The notes: a model not told the origin generated them from the sequence alone. DNA of 64,000 nt from Trogon surrucura (GCA_020746105.1 CM036617.1:142580518-142644517), one strand, 5' to 3'. Shown: positions 11,241-24,654, counted from the stretch's first letter. Numbers and translations are program-made.

Positions 11241-14200
11241 CTAAAGGCAAAACTGTGACCAGCATCATGTAAGCAACTGGGAGCGCTTCTAACGATGTTT
11301 GAAACAGTGCAGCTTTGTGTAGTAGATGAGCCCAAGAAAAATGAGCATTTTGCAGAACATTGGATGGTTCACTTTACAGTTATCTGCTGTGAAACTCTGA
11401 GCCTCTGAAAACTGTGATCTGTCCCAGTGGGTCTAATAAACTTTGATAGCAAACCTTTTAAAGTGATATCAGATCTAAACTAAGCTTTCATTAAAAAAGG
11501 GAGACAGAAAGAATAAGAAAGAGAAGGATTCCAGCCTTTTTCTGTGAAAAGATAACTTTGGAAATAGCAATTGGCAGCGTGGACTGAAAGTTTAGCAGGC
11601 TGAGATTGCTTTAAAAACCAAGGCAAAGAAAATCACCTTATCCGCTTTCCCCTCCTCTGCCTTTTCTCACTCAAAGTGTCAGCTCCTCTGGGGGCCCTGA
11701 AAACCTCAAGGTACCAGGAGCTTATTCAAGTTATATCATTTTGGCAACCACTATTCCCTCCTATATACAACCTGCCAGGGGAAAGAGGAGTGGTGTATTT
11801 CTCCTGCCTCACGGAGGTAGGGATGTGCCCATCTCCCATTTCTACTTTCATGACTATTGCCTTCTAGTAGAAAAGCCCCTCTCCCTGCCTCTGCTTTTGT
11901 GTAGGTAACCTGAGACAGTATTTTCAAGCAGCAAGGAGGGAGCATTTAGGGCCTGGGTTAGATAGCGAAGCCCTCTCCTATGATTTTTTTTCCTGAGTGC
12001 TTTCAGGTGCGTGGCTGGTGCTTTGTGACCAGTGACCAGGGTGGGCAGGGCAAGGCATGTGGGCAGAGGTGGATGCAGTGAGCAGCCCCTCAGTGTGTGG
12101 GGCAGTTGGTGTTCTGGCTGGGATGAGTCGGGGTCAAACACCAACTAGAATAGGTGTTGACAATCTCTGGTCAAGGTGAAGGGACCCCAGGAGAGGCTGC
12201 GTCTTACCAGCCTGGTCCCCCATGCCACCAGTAGCATCTCTGTCTTTTCCCATGTCTAATGAGCTCCTAGGAGAGTGTGGTTGATGCTGCAGGGGCAGGT
12301 CTCTCTCCCTCTGGTGTGGTCACCGAGAGGAGCACTGATAGTGCTCTTGTCTCAGGCATAGCAGCTGCCTATTCTGCTCAGCACTAACTTGGTTGAGTGT
12401 CTCGAAATCACTAGTGGTTTAAGGGTTAAGCAGCATGGAATTCATTTAAAAACCACAGCCTTTATTTTCTCCTCCATTCTTGAAAAGCCTGTTTGGCTGA
12501 TGCTGGTAATGACTCAACAGAATCTTTCTTAAGCAGAAAAGTTGCACAGAGTAGAAACTAAAGCAGAACTAATACATTACAGTAGGGTAAAAAGAGGTGT
12601 AGGCAGGGAAACAGGATCAGGCAGATGAAAGATCTTTCGGGGCTTTCTTTTGTGAGGTTTTGTTGATTTTGATCTGCACGCTTGATCTTAGATAAGCTAT
12701 GCCTGCATATTCCATATCATTTAAACTTGTTGTATTTCTCTGTATTTTGCCAACTCAGTGAAAGAATGTGATGGGGAATAATCTTATGCACCTTTCTTTC
12801 CAGAAGAGGCAGATGGAGAATGTGAATATTCATTTGTAGGGAGGGAAAATGAGAATTTCATACATAAAGGAGTAAATTACACTTCTGTCACACCTTCCAC
12901 ATAAGGATCTGCAAATATTTTCTGAACATTTGCAAGCAAAGCTGCTCAGCTGTCCTGTATCAGCCATATATATGGGAGGGGTTTAATGATAATTTTTGAG
13001 ATTAAAAGTGTGATCCTGCAAATTTAAGTGACAAGAAGATGTAGTCAGTGACAGATCTAATCCTTAGCTTTGTATTTTATACACCAAGTCAAGCCATTGC
13101 TTTCTGGCTTCAGGTGTTCTAAAATATGCCTTACTTTGAACATGCAATGAGACTGGTAAAACTTTAGTCAGAACGACAGATCCTTAAGCACCTTGTCAAA
13201 TTGGAGTCTACTAAAAAGGGGTCAGATTTGGGGGCTGGTTAACTGTGATTAGGGAGTGACAAAAGGAGAGCTGTGGACACTTCAAGGCTTGGCTGAAGTC
13301 AGTAGGATGACTTTCAGGGTTAGAAAGATTTTCACGTGGCTGAAGGTCTTTCACAAATCCTGGTTTTAGGTTTCTAACAAATCACCTAGAAGCTATTACT
13401 CCCCTTTAAGCCCAAACGAAATGAGTTGCTGGGTTTAAGTAACACACCCAGGCAAGCACATGGGTAAAGGGTTAAATTGTGCAACATGTTTTTCAGCTGA
13501 GTAAAGTGAGAAGCCATCCAGGGCTGGCCCCAGAGTTTCCAGAGAGATGTGATATGGCCCTCCCAGGCTCGGTGGAGACAGGTGAGTTTGGCAGCTGTCC
13601 ATGGGCAAATGGCAACAAAACTTCTGTTCTCCCACATCACAAAAGCGCTCCGGAGATGATCTATAAAATTGTTAAAATGCTTTTATATCCTTTCAACTGC
13701 CCTGTAGAAAGGAGACTTGCAAAAGCAGTTTAAAATATTAACGCTGTTGTTATTGGGGCTATGAAGTGAGATGAAGGAGTGTTGAAATGTACGTTCATTT
13801 TAACATCCCCCCTGTGAAAGGAGGCTGGACTCCATGGTGACATGCAGGACTGGTAGACAAAGCAAATGTCTGGCAACCAGCTCCAGTGAGTCACAGCAAG
13901 CCATGAAGGGGAACTGGGTCACCCAACCTGTGGGATATGAGGTGTCCCTGTCCTTCACCAGGCTGCCTTTCGTTACCTTTGCGCTGTTTGAGATTGCTTT
14001 TGAGCCTCTGCTTGTGAAAGCTGGTCTCTCTGAAAACCTCTTTTTACCTCAGTGGACTCCTGCTGCAGAAATGCCTTGTGGAGAAGGGGACTTTAGGAAT
14101 GGCAGCAGCACAGACACTAGCTGGACTGTGCTAGGGATTTGCCACATGCTGGACAGATTCCTAACTCCCCTGAGAGTTTTTTTTGACATGTTTTGCACAT

Positions 14201-15138
14201 GCACACCATAAACAAAATGCATGTGTGGAAAACTCAGTTGGAGTAGCCACATGGTCTCCCCCAAATCCTCTCACTTCAATCTAGGAAAAAATCCCTACCC
14301 TTGTGTTCTGCCTATCTTTTTAATGTGATTTTTGGAGGCTGCGAAAGCCAGTATCAATTACGTGCAAAACACACTGACTTGAACTATTTCCAGAGGAGCA
14401 GCAGAAGGGGAAGATGGTCTGAGAGAGTGATGAAGTAAATCTGTAAACCCGCAAACACTCTCATATGTTGCTAAGTAGGTGGAGCTTTGCATCAAAAGCT
14501 AAACCCCATCAATCAAATAAAGTTGCTGTCACCTCCTTAAGGCTCTGCTCTCTCCTTGCCTATAGCAGTCCTACATGAACTGATCAAAATGGCTGAGCCG
14601 TGCAGCCCTCGTGCAGTTGTCTGCAACGTGTCTGGGCTCCTGGTGCTGGGGATGCAGTGCAAAATGGAGGAGGAGGGAGAGAAGACAGCCCCATTTGTGT
14701 TAGCAATCCAAATATCATGAGGCTACAGCAAGTTCTGCTTTTGGTTAAGCTGGATCGACTTTGGCTTCCTGTTTGCCTCACTCACGTGGGGAAAACTATG
14801 AAGCCGTGCCCATAGGACAGCCCAAGGTGTTGTGGCAGGAGTGGAGGATTGGAAGAGACACTGCAGTATTGAGCCCCAGCCCCTGCTATTGGAACCACTG
14901 AATGATGGGTGCTTCCCCTCCTCGACACGCACCTCTCATCCCACAACAAACTGCAAACCTAAGCGTGGATGACCAAGAGCCGCCAAAGCCCAGCAGGCCA
15001 GGGGAGGCGAGCAAGGGCATTCCTAGACTCTCTGCAAGGTGTTATGTGATGTTTTCCAGCTGACACTGCAAAGTCAGTCACATCTGGGGCCAGAACTGCC
15101 ATGGCCATGCAAACACAACATCCTAGCCCAGGGTTTCT
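11241..15138. other. Probable intron sequence of the minus-strand gene
   Basis: No transposon is recognised. A 53-bp minus-strand exon-like segment at 13977-14029 is phase-compatible with the 11188-11240 exon (see findings). A GC-richer, ORF-permissive patch at 12000-12400 shows no protein signature. Confidence 0.45.
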
Positions 15139-15446
15139 AGAATCATAAAATCACAGAATTGTCAGGGTTGGAAGGGACCTTACATCTAGTTCCAACCACC
15201 CCAACATTGGCAGGGACATCCCCCACTAGACCATGTTGCCCAGAGCCCCATCCAGCCTGGCCTTGAAAACTTCCAGGGATGGGGCTTCCACCACCTCTCT
15301 GGGCAACCTGTGCCAGTGTCTCACCACCCTCATGGGGAAGAACTTCTTCCTAATGTCCAATCTAAACCGATCCATCTCTAGCTTCAATCCATTCCCTCTA
15401 GTCCTATCACTACCTGACATCCTAAAAAGTCCCTCACCAGCTTTCC
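15139..15446 (-). mobile_element. CR1 LINE 3' fragment
   Basis: It begins with agaatcataaaatcacagaat (reverse complement of the tail octamers), followed by the GGTTGGAAGGGACC-type block and the antisense ORF2 end (gggcaacctgtgccagtgtctcacc). It is heavily 5'-truncated. The last ORF2 codons read in reverse as [19 protein letters not shown] and [18 protein letters not shown]. The 5' edge at about 15446 runs into a short triplicated motif (15435-15480). Confidence 0.9.
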
Positions 15447-15480
15447 AAAACTCACCAGGTTTCCAAACCAGCTTTCCAAA
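15435..15480. repeat. Three near copies of a CCAGNTTTCCAAA unit
   Basis: Units begin at 15435, 15453 and 15468, and each carries ccag(c/g)tttccaaa. The first overlaps the 5' edge of the CR1 fragment, so the motif came from CR1 sequence and was then duplicated. Confidence 0.8.
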
Positions 15481-16825
15481 CTACCAGCATCCTCAGTTTA
15501 GCGCACTGAAGACCCCCTCTCTAGCAGTGGCCTAACTCTGGACTCACAGGTTTACCACCATGTAGACGCATCTCCCCAAGACCCTCCTCTGTTTCCAGCC
15601 TTTGCTGCAGCTTTCAAGGCTCCCAAGGTAGCTAAAATGAAGCAGGATCCATTTGCTGCAGCTCTGACTTAGAAACACTTGACTTAAGGACTTTAACACC
15701 AACTGCTTGGAAAAAAAGTCATCTGATGAGCAGAATTTCTTCGATGTGGAGAGAAGATAGTGTGTGAACCTTTGTCTGCCATAAGCTATTCTACATGAAT
15801 ATCCTTATTTCTGAATATTCCCAGCTTTTTACCTGTGATAGGTTACCTAAGGTGTAGTTCACAGGAGAAGATGATGTTCATTTAGTAAAATCAGATGTGA
15901 TTTAGTTGAACTAGTACAATCCATTTTATGAATGCTTCCATTTCTGACGTGTAACATACTGCTTTAGCTTAAGCTCATTATCTGAAATTGGTGCCATTTT
16001 TTCATGTTGACCAGGTCTGTCTCACAATTTTTCTTCTCATACCAGATGGTGGACTGATTTGATTAGATCCTGTGAAGCCTCTGTTTAGCTTTATATGCAC
16101 ATCTGGTCTCATAGCTTCTTTCTGCCTACAGTTACACACAGTTATTCAAACGTACTAATTGCCTATCATATGGTTCAAAGTCTGAATTGTTTATTTTAGG
16201 AATCGCTTTATTTTTTAACATGTTCCCGAGTGGATTTATTGCTGTCCAGAGACTGCTCATTCTGGGAAGGGAAATGTAGCACTGCATACAAAACTGCCTC
16301 CCTCTCACCTTGCTTGTCCTCTGTTAGAGAAATTTCACTGAAAGCACTGACACTTTTTACACTTTTTCTTTTTAGTATGGCCAGACAATGGAAATGTGGA
16401 TATAGTGTGTTGGTAGCTGTCTGTGAAGAAGCAAATGGCCACAGCAGCCACAGAGGCCACGACTAGCTTGGGGAGATTTCTCTTGTGCAAGGTGCGGCTC
16501 TAGTGAAGCCTCTGTGAGCCTGGTCCAACAAAGTGCTTATGGACGTGTTAGCTTGAAGCATGTGAAGAGTCTTGCTGAGTTCACCAAATATTTAAGTGCT
16601 TTGCTGGACTGGAACCAGAATGGTCAACAATTTGCAAGACTATACCTTTATGATAAGCTTTTGGAGTCTCCTACAGTGCTCGTACACACATATGCACAGA
16701 AATATATCTACATCTCCATTTTTCAAGTCTCTGAGTAGTGATAATTGGCATGTACCATGGTATCCTTCATGAAATGACTTTGGCATTCATATTAGTAAAG
16801 AACTAGCAACTTGTCCCTCCTCTTG

Positions 16826-16867
16826 AAACAACAACAACCACCACCACCAACAACAACAAGAACAAGA
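16826..16867. repeat. AAC/ACC trinucleotide repeat
   Basis: Interrupted run of aac, acc and aac units, then aag. No coding context is apparent. Confidence 0.9.
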
Positions 16868-19800
16868 GGGTTTTGATGAACAGGCTCCCATTAATTGACT
16901 GGTTTCGGGATGAGTTATAACAGATTTGGAACTGGTCTCAATCCTAAAACAATGCTATATCCCAAAGCAAGGTTGCCAGATGGCACGTATACAGCAAAAT
17001 ATCTCCCTGTGGTAAGTCAATGTCTTGTGGCCTGCTGCCAGCATTCCCTGCCCCGAACTGAGCCATGCAGCTCCTCTCTTTGTTCTGCTGAGGGTGCAAA
17101 CAGCACAGAAAGACCTGCTTCAGTCAATGGGAGTTTTGCCACCAATGTCATGGGTCAAGTAAACAGGTACATGAGTAGAAGCTACACAAAGCCCACTTCC
17201 ATGGCAGCCTGTTGTTCTGGCAGATCCAGTTCTCCATGATCACCAGAAAAACACATAAGCCACCAGCATGTTTTGTTTGACTTATTCCATCTACCCTTTA
17301 GTAGATATTGGTTGTTTATTTTCATTCCACGAAACTTACCTAGATAAGTCCACAATTTTCCAGGCCTCCCTTCCTTTATCCCAAACATCCCGCCCATTCT
17401 TAGATCAGGTGTTATAACCTTTGGTGGCCTAGTATATAGTAATCTTTATTTTAAGTATAGTTTCATTTATTTTGGTTTCCATCTACCTTTCCTGTTTAAA
17501 TGAAAACACAAAGGTCTATCCCTCTGCACTTTGGTCCTGGGGTATTTCCTCTTGGTACCCTTTTGGTGAGCATTATATTTATATATTTCCTATGCCACAG
17601 TTGCACTGATGAACCTCTGTAGTAAGACCTGTGTCTGTGAGTGCTGCTTCTGGTGTAAAATGCCGTTTGCTTGATCGCTAAGCAACTCTCGAGAGTTCAG
17701 CCCTAGGTTTCTAAAGCAGGCCTGCTCAGCCCATGGATTATGTTAGCAGTACTACTGCTTCAAGAAAAGTGTGATTTATTTTTTAAAAATGAATCCTGGA
17801 TTTCTAAGCAAATGAGGTTTAGCTGGTGATGTATCTGTGTACATGTTGCCACAGCAGCTTTGGAGTAAGCTGGCCAGCTTCAGACACATTTGCCAGAGAG
17901 GCAGAGTCCTTACAGATAAAAAGGTTGGACAGATTTTGGAAAGTCCAGCACTTGCGCAGAGGACAGACATCCAAATTAGTGCCTCACTGAAGGAAGAGCA
18001 GAAGAGGAAGGTGAACTGTATTATTAGACCCCGGAGAATCCACACAGGATGCCCTGACCACAGGAAAAGCTTTATTCAGCTCTTGCCCCTTATTAGCCTC
18101 AGATAATCAACCACAAAATACAGAGCCACAGGAAACCAGGCTTCATGATTTCTACTGCTCCCAGAAGTACTTGCTTCTAGCTGAAGAAATTCAAGTGGTG
18201 CCAGTCATTGGGTGGACACAAGGGTAATTTTCCACAGCTGCTGTTATGCAGCAGCACTCGGCTGCTGGCTGTGCCACAACTGCTGCAGGGCTTTGTCTCA
18301 TTTTGCCTATTTGCACATGCACCTGTGCATTTGCAGCCAGTGCTTTGAAACATTTGGGGTTTTCCCTCTGGTTTCCCCTCGGTAGGTAAATCTGACTTTG
18401 CAGAGCTCTCTTTCTCCTGATTTAAACATGTAAATGGTTATTCTTGTTGTTGCAGGACATCTCATTCTCCACCCTCCTCCAGATCCTGCTCGGATCCTTC
18501 CTGTAATCTTGCCATCTCTCTTTGCGACACCGCTCCTCAGCCACACCCTGGATGACGCACTGCCATTTGTCAGCTCATTATATTGTGTGGCTCCAAGTCC
18601 CGCTGAAAAACCAGCGTGGAAAGAAACAACACACAAAAATAACAAAGCTAGTCCAGCCTCAAAGGTGGATATGCAGCTCCTGTGAGTCACACATTAATTT
18701 CACAATAAAGCAGCCTTGGAACTTATGCTGCAAGATGCTGATGAATTTAGTTTTTAAATCTCTAAACAATACTGGACAAAGAGAAACAAGAAAAAAAGAG
18801 AATGCAGCACTGAATATTTAAATGGTGACAAAGGAGTACTGAGAAAGAAGCGACCTTAGCCTTTCTCTAGATGGATGTGATAAGCTCAGCATTTTAGATG
18901 GGTGTGATGAACTCAGTGTTTGTGCCTCACCTAACCCTTTGAAGAGATGGTATCAAACCTGCTGCACTCTGATGGTTTTGCCTTTACTTTTGCTTTTTTG
19001 AGATATTAAATCTCCTCCATGAGAACAAAATCTAACCGCACCAGTCTCACGGCTAGATAGGCTTCACCACTTCCTGTAACGGGGAGGACACTTTGGACCG
19101 TGCTGCAGTTGGTTTGTTTTGTCTCAGTTTATTTGCAAGGGTTACTTACTGATACTGAAATCAATGGGCAAATTCCCTTAATCCAGGCCTACTGACCTGA
19201 CATCCAGCTGAAGTAGCATCTAGTTAGCACAGCTGATGGACTGTGTACGGCAAGGAAACATCTATACGACTTATTGCAAGTATTGATACACAGCTGCCCT
19301 CCATCAACACTCACTCACACAAAGCTTTAATTCAAATTATCAGTCCATCTTTTCTTATAGGTTGGCAAGAAAGGCAAAGAGAGGGAGAGGGAGGGAGTGT
19401 TATTATTGGGAGGAGCACAGGTGGTGATGGTGATCTAGATAGCAAAACATGTAGGTACTAGAAAAGTTCCAGGCAGTTCTTGCAGGACTAGACCAGGACT
19501 TCATAAACCCAAGCTCCGGTCTATTCCCCACCGCGGCTTCCTTCAACTGGGGACTAGTCACTTCCTGGATGAGCCTCATCAATACTTGTTAATCACATGA
19601 ATAAAATAATTTGCCGTTTCTTATCTTCCTGACATGAAGTCATATGAAATTGGATAGGTTTGAGTCTTGGTACAAAACAGAAGGCACAGATCTGCAAAAG
19701 AGAAGAGCAATCTAAAATCAGGACTGAAATGTTGCCAGTAGGAAGGAAGCTGTGCTGGAAAAAAGAAGGTCAGGCCCTTTCAGAAGAGGACAGGAGGAGA

Positions 19801-20743
19801 GAAGGTGGTGGGGCTCCTTTGTCTTTCCTTTGTTGGCTCTTTGAGGATTGAAATGGACATGGCAGAGCAAGGCTGTAAGTATGGCACGGTGGTCATGCCA
19901 GGAAAAAAAAAAAATTAATCAGGAAGTGAAAGTATGATTGTCTGGAGATCAGACGGTGTCGCTGGGAGGTCGCCATCTGGGCTTCTGTTTTCAGTTTTGT
20001 GAAAAATCATCATACCATTTGAGCTAAACCCTGTAGCAAAACTAAGGATTTGTGCTGGTGTTGAGAAATCAAGCCTACAACGTCTCTTCTTGTTCCAGGG
20101 GAACCTATGCCTGGACATTCATTTTAATGTGCCCTGCTTCAGTGAAAGCAATGAAGTAAACTTGACAGCAGCTGACTCATAAGGGTCTTGGAAAGTGAAA
20201 TCTGTACCTTCATACTATGTGCTCTGGAGAAGGGTGAAGGAAAACTTGTGTCCTTATTTCTTCTCCGGTCTGCACAGGACGAGTCTCTAGAGTCACCTTT
20301 ATGCAACAAGTTCACTGAAACTCTCAGATGCTCTGGAGGATGCTGTAAGCCCTGCTTAATGCCCAAATGCAATTTGAGGAAGAAGCTACAGAAGCACAAC
20401 GTGGTGTTACGTATTTAAATCCCGAGGATTACAAAACACCCTTGTTTCTCATTAAAACACAGAAACCCCAAGCAAGTGAAATATTATCAGACAGTGCTGA
20501 CTGAGGGTGTAGCAGTTCTTGATTCTTACTGATTCAAACATGCTTTGCTGAACTCGTTGGTTTTAGCTTGCCTGGCTTATCTGTCATTTTCTGGAATTTA
20601 GTAGCTTGCTTGTGTATATCAGGCCTGATTAACAGCACTGCCACACACATATTTTTAATAAGTTCTTGAAAAAGTCATGATGAGTGGATGGACTCTGGAC
20701 TGTCTGGTCCGATTTTTCAGCCATGGTGACCTGATGTTGAGGA

Positions 20744-20760
20744 TGTCTGTCTGTCTGTCT
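20744..20760. repeat. (TGTC)n tetranucleotide repeat
   Basis: Four tandem TGTC units after gagga. Confidence 0.9.
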
Positions 20761-21050
20761 CTTCAGTCATAACAAGCCACAGCGTTCCGTCCCAGATCCG
20801 CAAAAGCCACAGGAATAAACTGTGCAGGAAAAGCAACTACGCAGCAAGAAATGGTTTATGACTTGAGCTGAAATTGCTCGGCACATGGAAAGGTCTGAGC
20901 AATACGTGGGGTGTTACAACATAAACCAGTGCATAAACTGGCTACATCTACAGCAGGTGTGGATGCAGAACATCAGAAGAGATTGCAGGGAGAATGAATT
21001 TGACTGGATTAATCTTTTTGCTCCTTCCCGAGCTAGAGAATTAATTGCAT

Positions 21051-21259
21051 AGAATCATCATAAAATCATAGAATCATAGACTCATAGAATTATAGAATGT
21101 CAGGGGTTGGAAGTGACCTCTAGAGATCATCTAGTCCAACCCTCCTACCAGAGCAGGATACCCTAGGGCAGACACACAGGAACGCATCCAGGCGGGTTTT
21201 GAAAGTCTCCAGAGAAGGAGACTCCACAACCTCTCGAGGCAGCCTGTTCCAGTGCTCTG
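21051..21259 (-). mobile_element. CR1 LINE 3' fragment, short
   Basis: An expanded run of tail octamers (21051-21097) is followed by ggttggaagtgacctctagag and the antisense ORF2 C-terminus, which reads in reverse [18 protein letters not shown] in part. It stops abruptly at about 21259 after ccagtgctctg. It resembles the subfamily at 45820 (shared phrases such as ggcgggttttgaa and ctccagagaaggagactcc). Confidence 0.9.
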
Positions 21260-24162
21260 AATGAGGTGTCCATGGGCATTTAAAACACTCACTAAGAATA
21301 GGAGACTGAGTAAAACAGATTTGCCAAATGCAGAATCTCAATGGTAGATTTTCCCGCTTCTTTTTATGCTTGAAAAATAACAGAGAATTTTGAAAAATCA
21401 GCATGGCTACATCCCGAGGGGAGACTCAAATAAAGCATTAATTAAAGTGAAGAAAGGGAGGTGTCTTATTTGAACTTTGCTGAGCTAGATGGATTACCTA
21501 TGAAAGCTGGCATTGACAGGACAGCTGTATGAAGAAGCCTGTGGCAGAAGTACCGGTGTCTTACACAAACAACAGGAGACAGGGCGGGAGACGCAAAGCC
21601 ATAATTGCCAGATAGATTTCTTCCTCATGAGGCATATGCTAAGTCAGCAGAAACCTGCTTCAGTTTTCTGTTGCAAGGCACTGCACTGTTAATTAAGGTA
21701 AAAAAAAGTCAGTTATGCCTACTCTCTCTAAGAGCTCTTACAGCTCTTCATCTTTATACTGCAGGGAATACTGCCGGGGAGAAGAATATTTTAGATATTG
21801 CTTGGAGAAACAATCATCTTTCTCCTGCATGTCTCTTCTTTTTCATATATCATTGCAGAGGAAAAGCACAGCAATAAAAAGGGACATGTATTAACACGAA
21901 CATTGAGGTGTAGGAATATGAGAATGGCCTGGTGAGGTTTCACTGTCCCAGTATTTCGTAAAATAATTTAAACTGGTGCTGCAGTTTAATTAAGATTTTG
22001 GGTTACCGGCTTTTTTGAGGTTCTAGAGGTAGAACTGGAAAGCCATGGAAGTCTTTACGCAACTCTCTGCCACTTTTTTCTGCACTTTTTCAGGTCAATA
22101 AGCTAAAATTCATTAATAAAATAGGTACCAACAAGGACTACTAAGAACCACGCAGATATAATTGCTTAGCTTCACATCTACTTGCTCTTTTATTGCTCTT
22201 ACTCACCATGAACTATGATTTTGATCTACTAACTCAATATAATCTATAACACGTCTAAGCTGTGTTTAAAACTGCACTGCTGTTCAGCAGTGTTTCTCAT
22301 CCCTTCAGAGTGAGCTTGTTTAACTCCCCATAGAACTAGTTATCAGGGATAAGGACAGTAAGTTAACTATCTTTTCTTTGGATAATTAATACTTTAGAAA
22401 GCTTTCACTTTTATATTTTAATGCATAGTAAAAATCCTGGCTGTGACTGGGTGCTTGTCTCTCTGCATCAGTATAGTGTGAACCAAAAATGACCATCACC
22501 ATGAATCCAGGACATTGAGGCTCTGGTTCTGGCTGCCTGACCACTGTGTTTGGCTTTCTTCACTGTGTGCCCAGCTCTGAAACCAGGATAAAAGAGCGTA
22601 CTTAAGCCCTGCTGCTGCTGAAAAACATGGCCCTGCCCACCTTAGGTGCACCATCCTGCCCTCTCTGTGCTATCAAGGTCCAAGGTCCAGCCTTGGCTGG
22701 GCTCACGAGCAAGCCCAGGGGAGCTGTGTAGAACAGCAAAAACTACCCAAGTAGGTTTGCTGCTTCCAGTCTGGATCTCAGGGTCATGAATGTCTCCTCC
22801 TGCACAGTTAAATGTCTTTTTTATTGCTTGCATACATAAGAACAGAGTGAAAAAAGGAAAAGCCCTAAGTGAACCTAAGGGGTCATATGCTGTGCTCCAG
22901 CTGAGGCACGGCGTACTCCATCAGAAAAAGCTGGGCAGAGTTCTTCGCCCTGCTTTCCCTTGCCTGTGGTATAGTCAGCTGAAATGTCCATGGTAAAGCA
23001 CACAACTGCTTTTCTTTTCCAGGAAATTGAGTTAAGGTTTTAGTTACTCTTGATAAGGAAACGGATTTTCTATCCTGCAAAAAGATTCAAAATTATAAAA
23101 AAAAATCCTCCAGATGCCCTCACAACGCCAAACCTGCCTAAAGCAAATGATTCAATTGCTGTGAAATCTATATTTTTCCCTTCATTATTTGCTAATAATT
23201 TGCAGAAGACAAAATCACCGTGAAATACACATCCTCAAAAATTTTTTTGTTTTGAAAACACTGAAACACCTCCATTCAAATCTTTACTTTGCTTTTGTTT
23301 ATTTTTCCTTAGAAATTCATCAAAACCAATGTGATTTTCTCTACCACAGCAGATCCTGCGAATTTTGCCAGGGAAGATGCCTTTCGATGCAGAAGCTCTT
23401 TCCTGCCAGCTCTAATTCAAACACTTGGGACTTAGCCTATGCCGAAGACAGCAGGGGAGCGGGACCCTTGGGTACAAGAGGGTAACAGCGGAGGCTTGTG
23501 GATCCCTGCTGCCAGCTGAAGTGCCACGCCTCTCCCCAGCCTCCTGCTCAACGTTTCCCTCCTGATGGCCTCCCCTGGTACTTGGGTGAGGAAGATGAGG
23601 GATTACCCAGCCCAAGGTGGTTGCGGTGCTATACCCTGGAGGCAGAGCAAATGCCTCGGTACAGGATTTCGGACAGGGTTCTGCTCACCCGCAGCAGTTG
23701 GGCACTGCCAGTGACTGCGGCAATCTGAAATACAGTTTTAAAGCCATCCGTGGCACTCCTAAGTGGATCTGTACAGGCAGCCAGGGAAGATTAAATCCTC
23801 TTGTTAGCTACAGGGCAGCGTGGTGTGGCAATTAGTATGTTAAGCAGAGCTGAGAGAGACTTTTGTAATGAAACCGAAAACTTGGCTGGCCCCCAAAATC
23901 TGCAAAGGTTCAAGAACCTTTCAGTAAACCTGGATTGAGCCTTGGCAGATTTATAATTTCAAGGAGGAACCATTAAAAACACCCTGGTTTGTGCACGATT
24001 TTGAGCTCAGACCCAGCCACACTTGGCACTTTGGGAGTTTTGCTTTGGGTTTTTTTTGCATACAAATCCAAAACACAATGTAGACTCAGCAGGGAGGAAC
24101 CGATGCAAACCAAAACTGCTGAGTTTTGCACAGCTCTAATTATAATCTCTTCACAGTCCTGG
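21260..24162. other. Unique non-coding sequence
   Basis: No repeats are recognised. It includes the 36-bp minus-strand exon-like segment at 23689-23724 with strong splice sites (see findings). Confidence 0.5.
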
Positions 24163-24310
24163 TTTTATTTATTATTGTTTGTACTGTGGTAGCAGTGCAG
24201 GGCTCCAACCAGCTTCGGGGCCGCACTGTGGTAGGTGTTGTAAAGGCAGAAGAAGGAGGCAGGATCCCCGGCCTGAAGAGTTTATAATCTAAATAAACAA
24301 AAAAGATAAA
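24163..24310 (-). repeat. Ancient amniote LINE/SINE 3' tail (AmnSINE/L3-like)
   Basis: The run tttatttattattgtttgta is followed by diverged blocks gctccaaccagcttcggggcc, actgtggtaggtgttgtaaa and cctgaagagtttataatcta. These match the remembered pattern of an old tail repeat widespread in reptiles and birds (ccccaaccgggatcggggcc ... gaagagcttacaatcta). The TTTATT run at the left implies minus orientation. The exact family is uncertain. Confidence 0.45.
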
Positions 24311-24654
24311 GAATGAGGGAAGGACATAAAACACATAAGCAAAGTGATTAGGGGGTGTTGGCAAGACAACTGCTTTTCTTAGCGTCTTTCTCACCCACAC
24401 AGAAAATCGTGTCTAGTTACCCTGTAAACCCTTTGGGATCAGAACCATGTTTTCCAAAATGTGGAGGGAGATGGGATGTGAGAAATGAGTGAAGAAATAC
24501 AGGTGCTGGGGGCCGCCAGGAGGATTGGCAGCCTGCAGAGTGGGCTTGAGGGATTTTGTCAGTGAGGGTGGGAGCAGGAGGCAGGTGATGGGAAGATCAT
24601 CCAGGGGAGATGGAGGAGACAAACAACACTCTCTAGCTTGGGTCAGGTCAGAAA

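Larger units (their letters stand above)
15481..21050. other. Unique sequence, probably intronic or intergenic
   Basis: Holds the AAC repeat, the TGTC repeat, a poly-A at 19903-19914 and several exon-like segments (about 17343-17434 minus; 19846-19874 plus). None is well enough supported to call a gene. Confidence 0.5.

Noticed and set aside
14773-14860. Minus-strand exon-like segment ending at gtgagtgagg
   Set aside because: Two frames are open and neither has a distinctive composition. The acceptor (caatactgcag) is weak, so there is no basis to call it.
16376-16430. Very strong plus-strand acceptor (cactttttctttttag)
   Set aside because: No convincing donor follows in an open frame. An isolated polypyrimidine tract plus ag is common in AT-rich introns.
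19846-19874. 29-bp plus-strand microexon-like segment after a long pyrimidine tract
   Set aside because: Too short to test for coding. No partner exons in phase were found.
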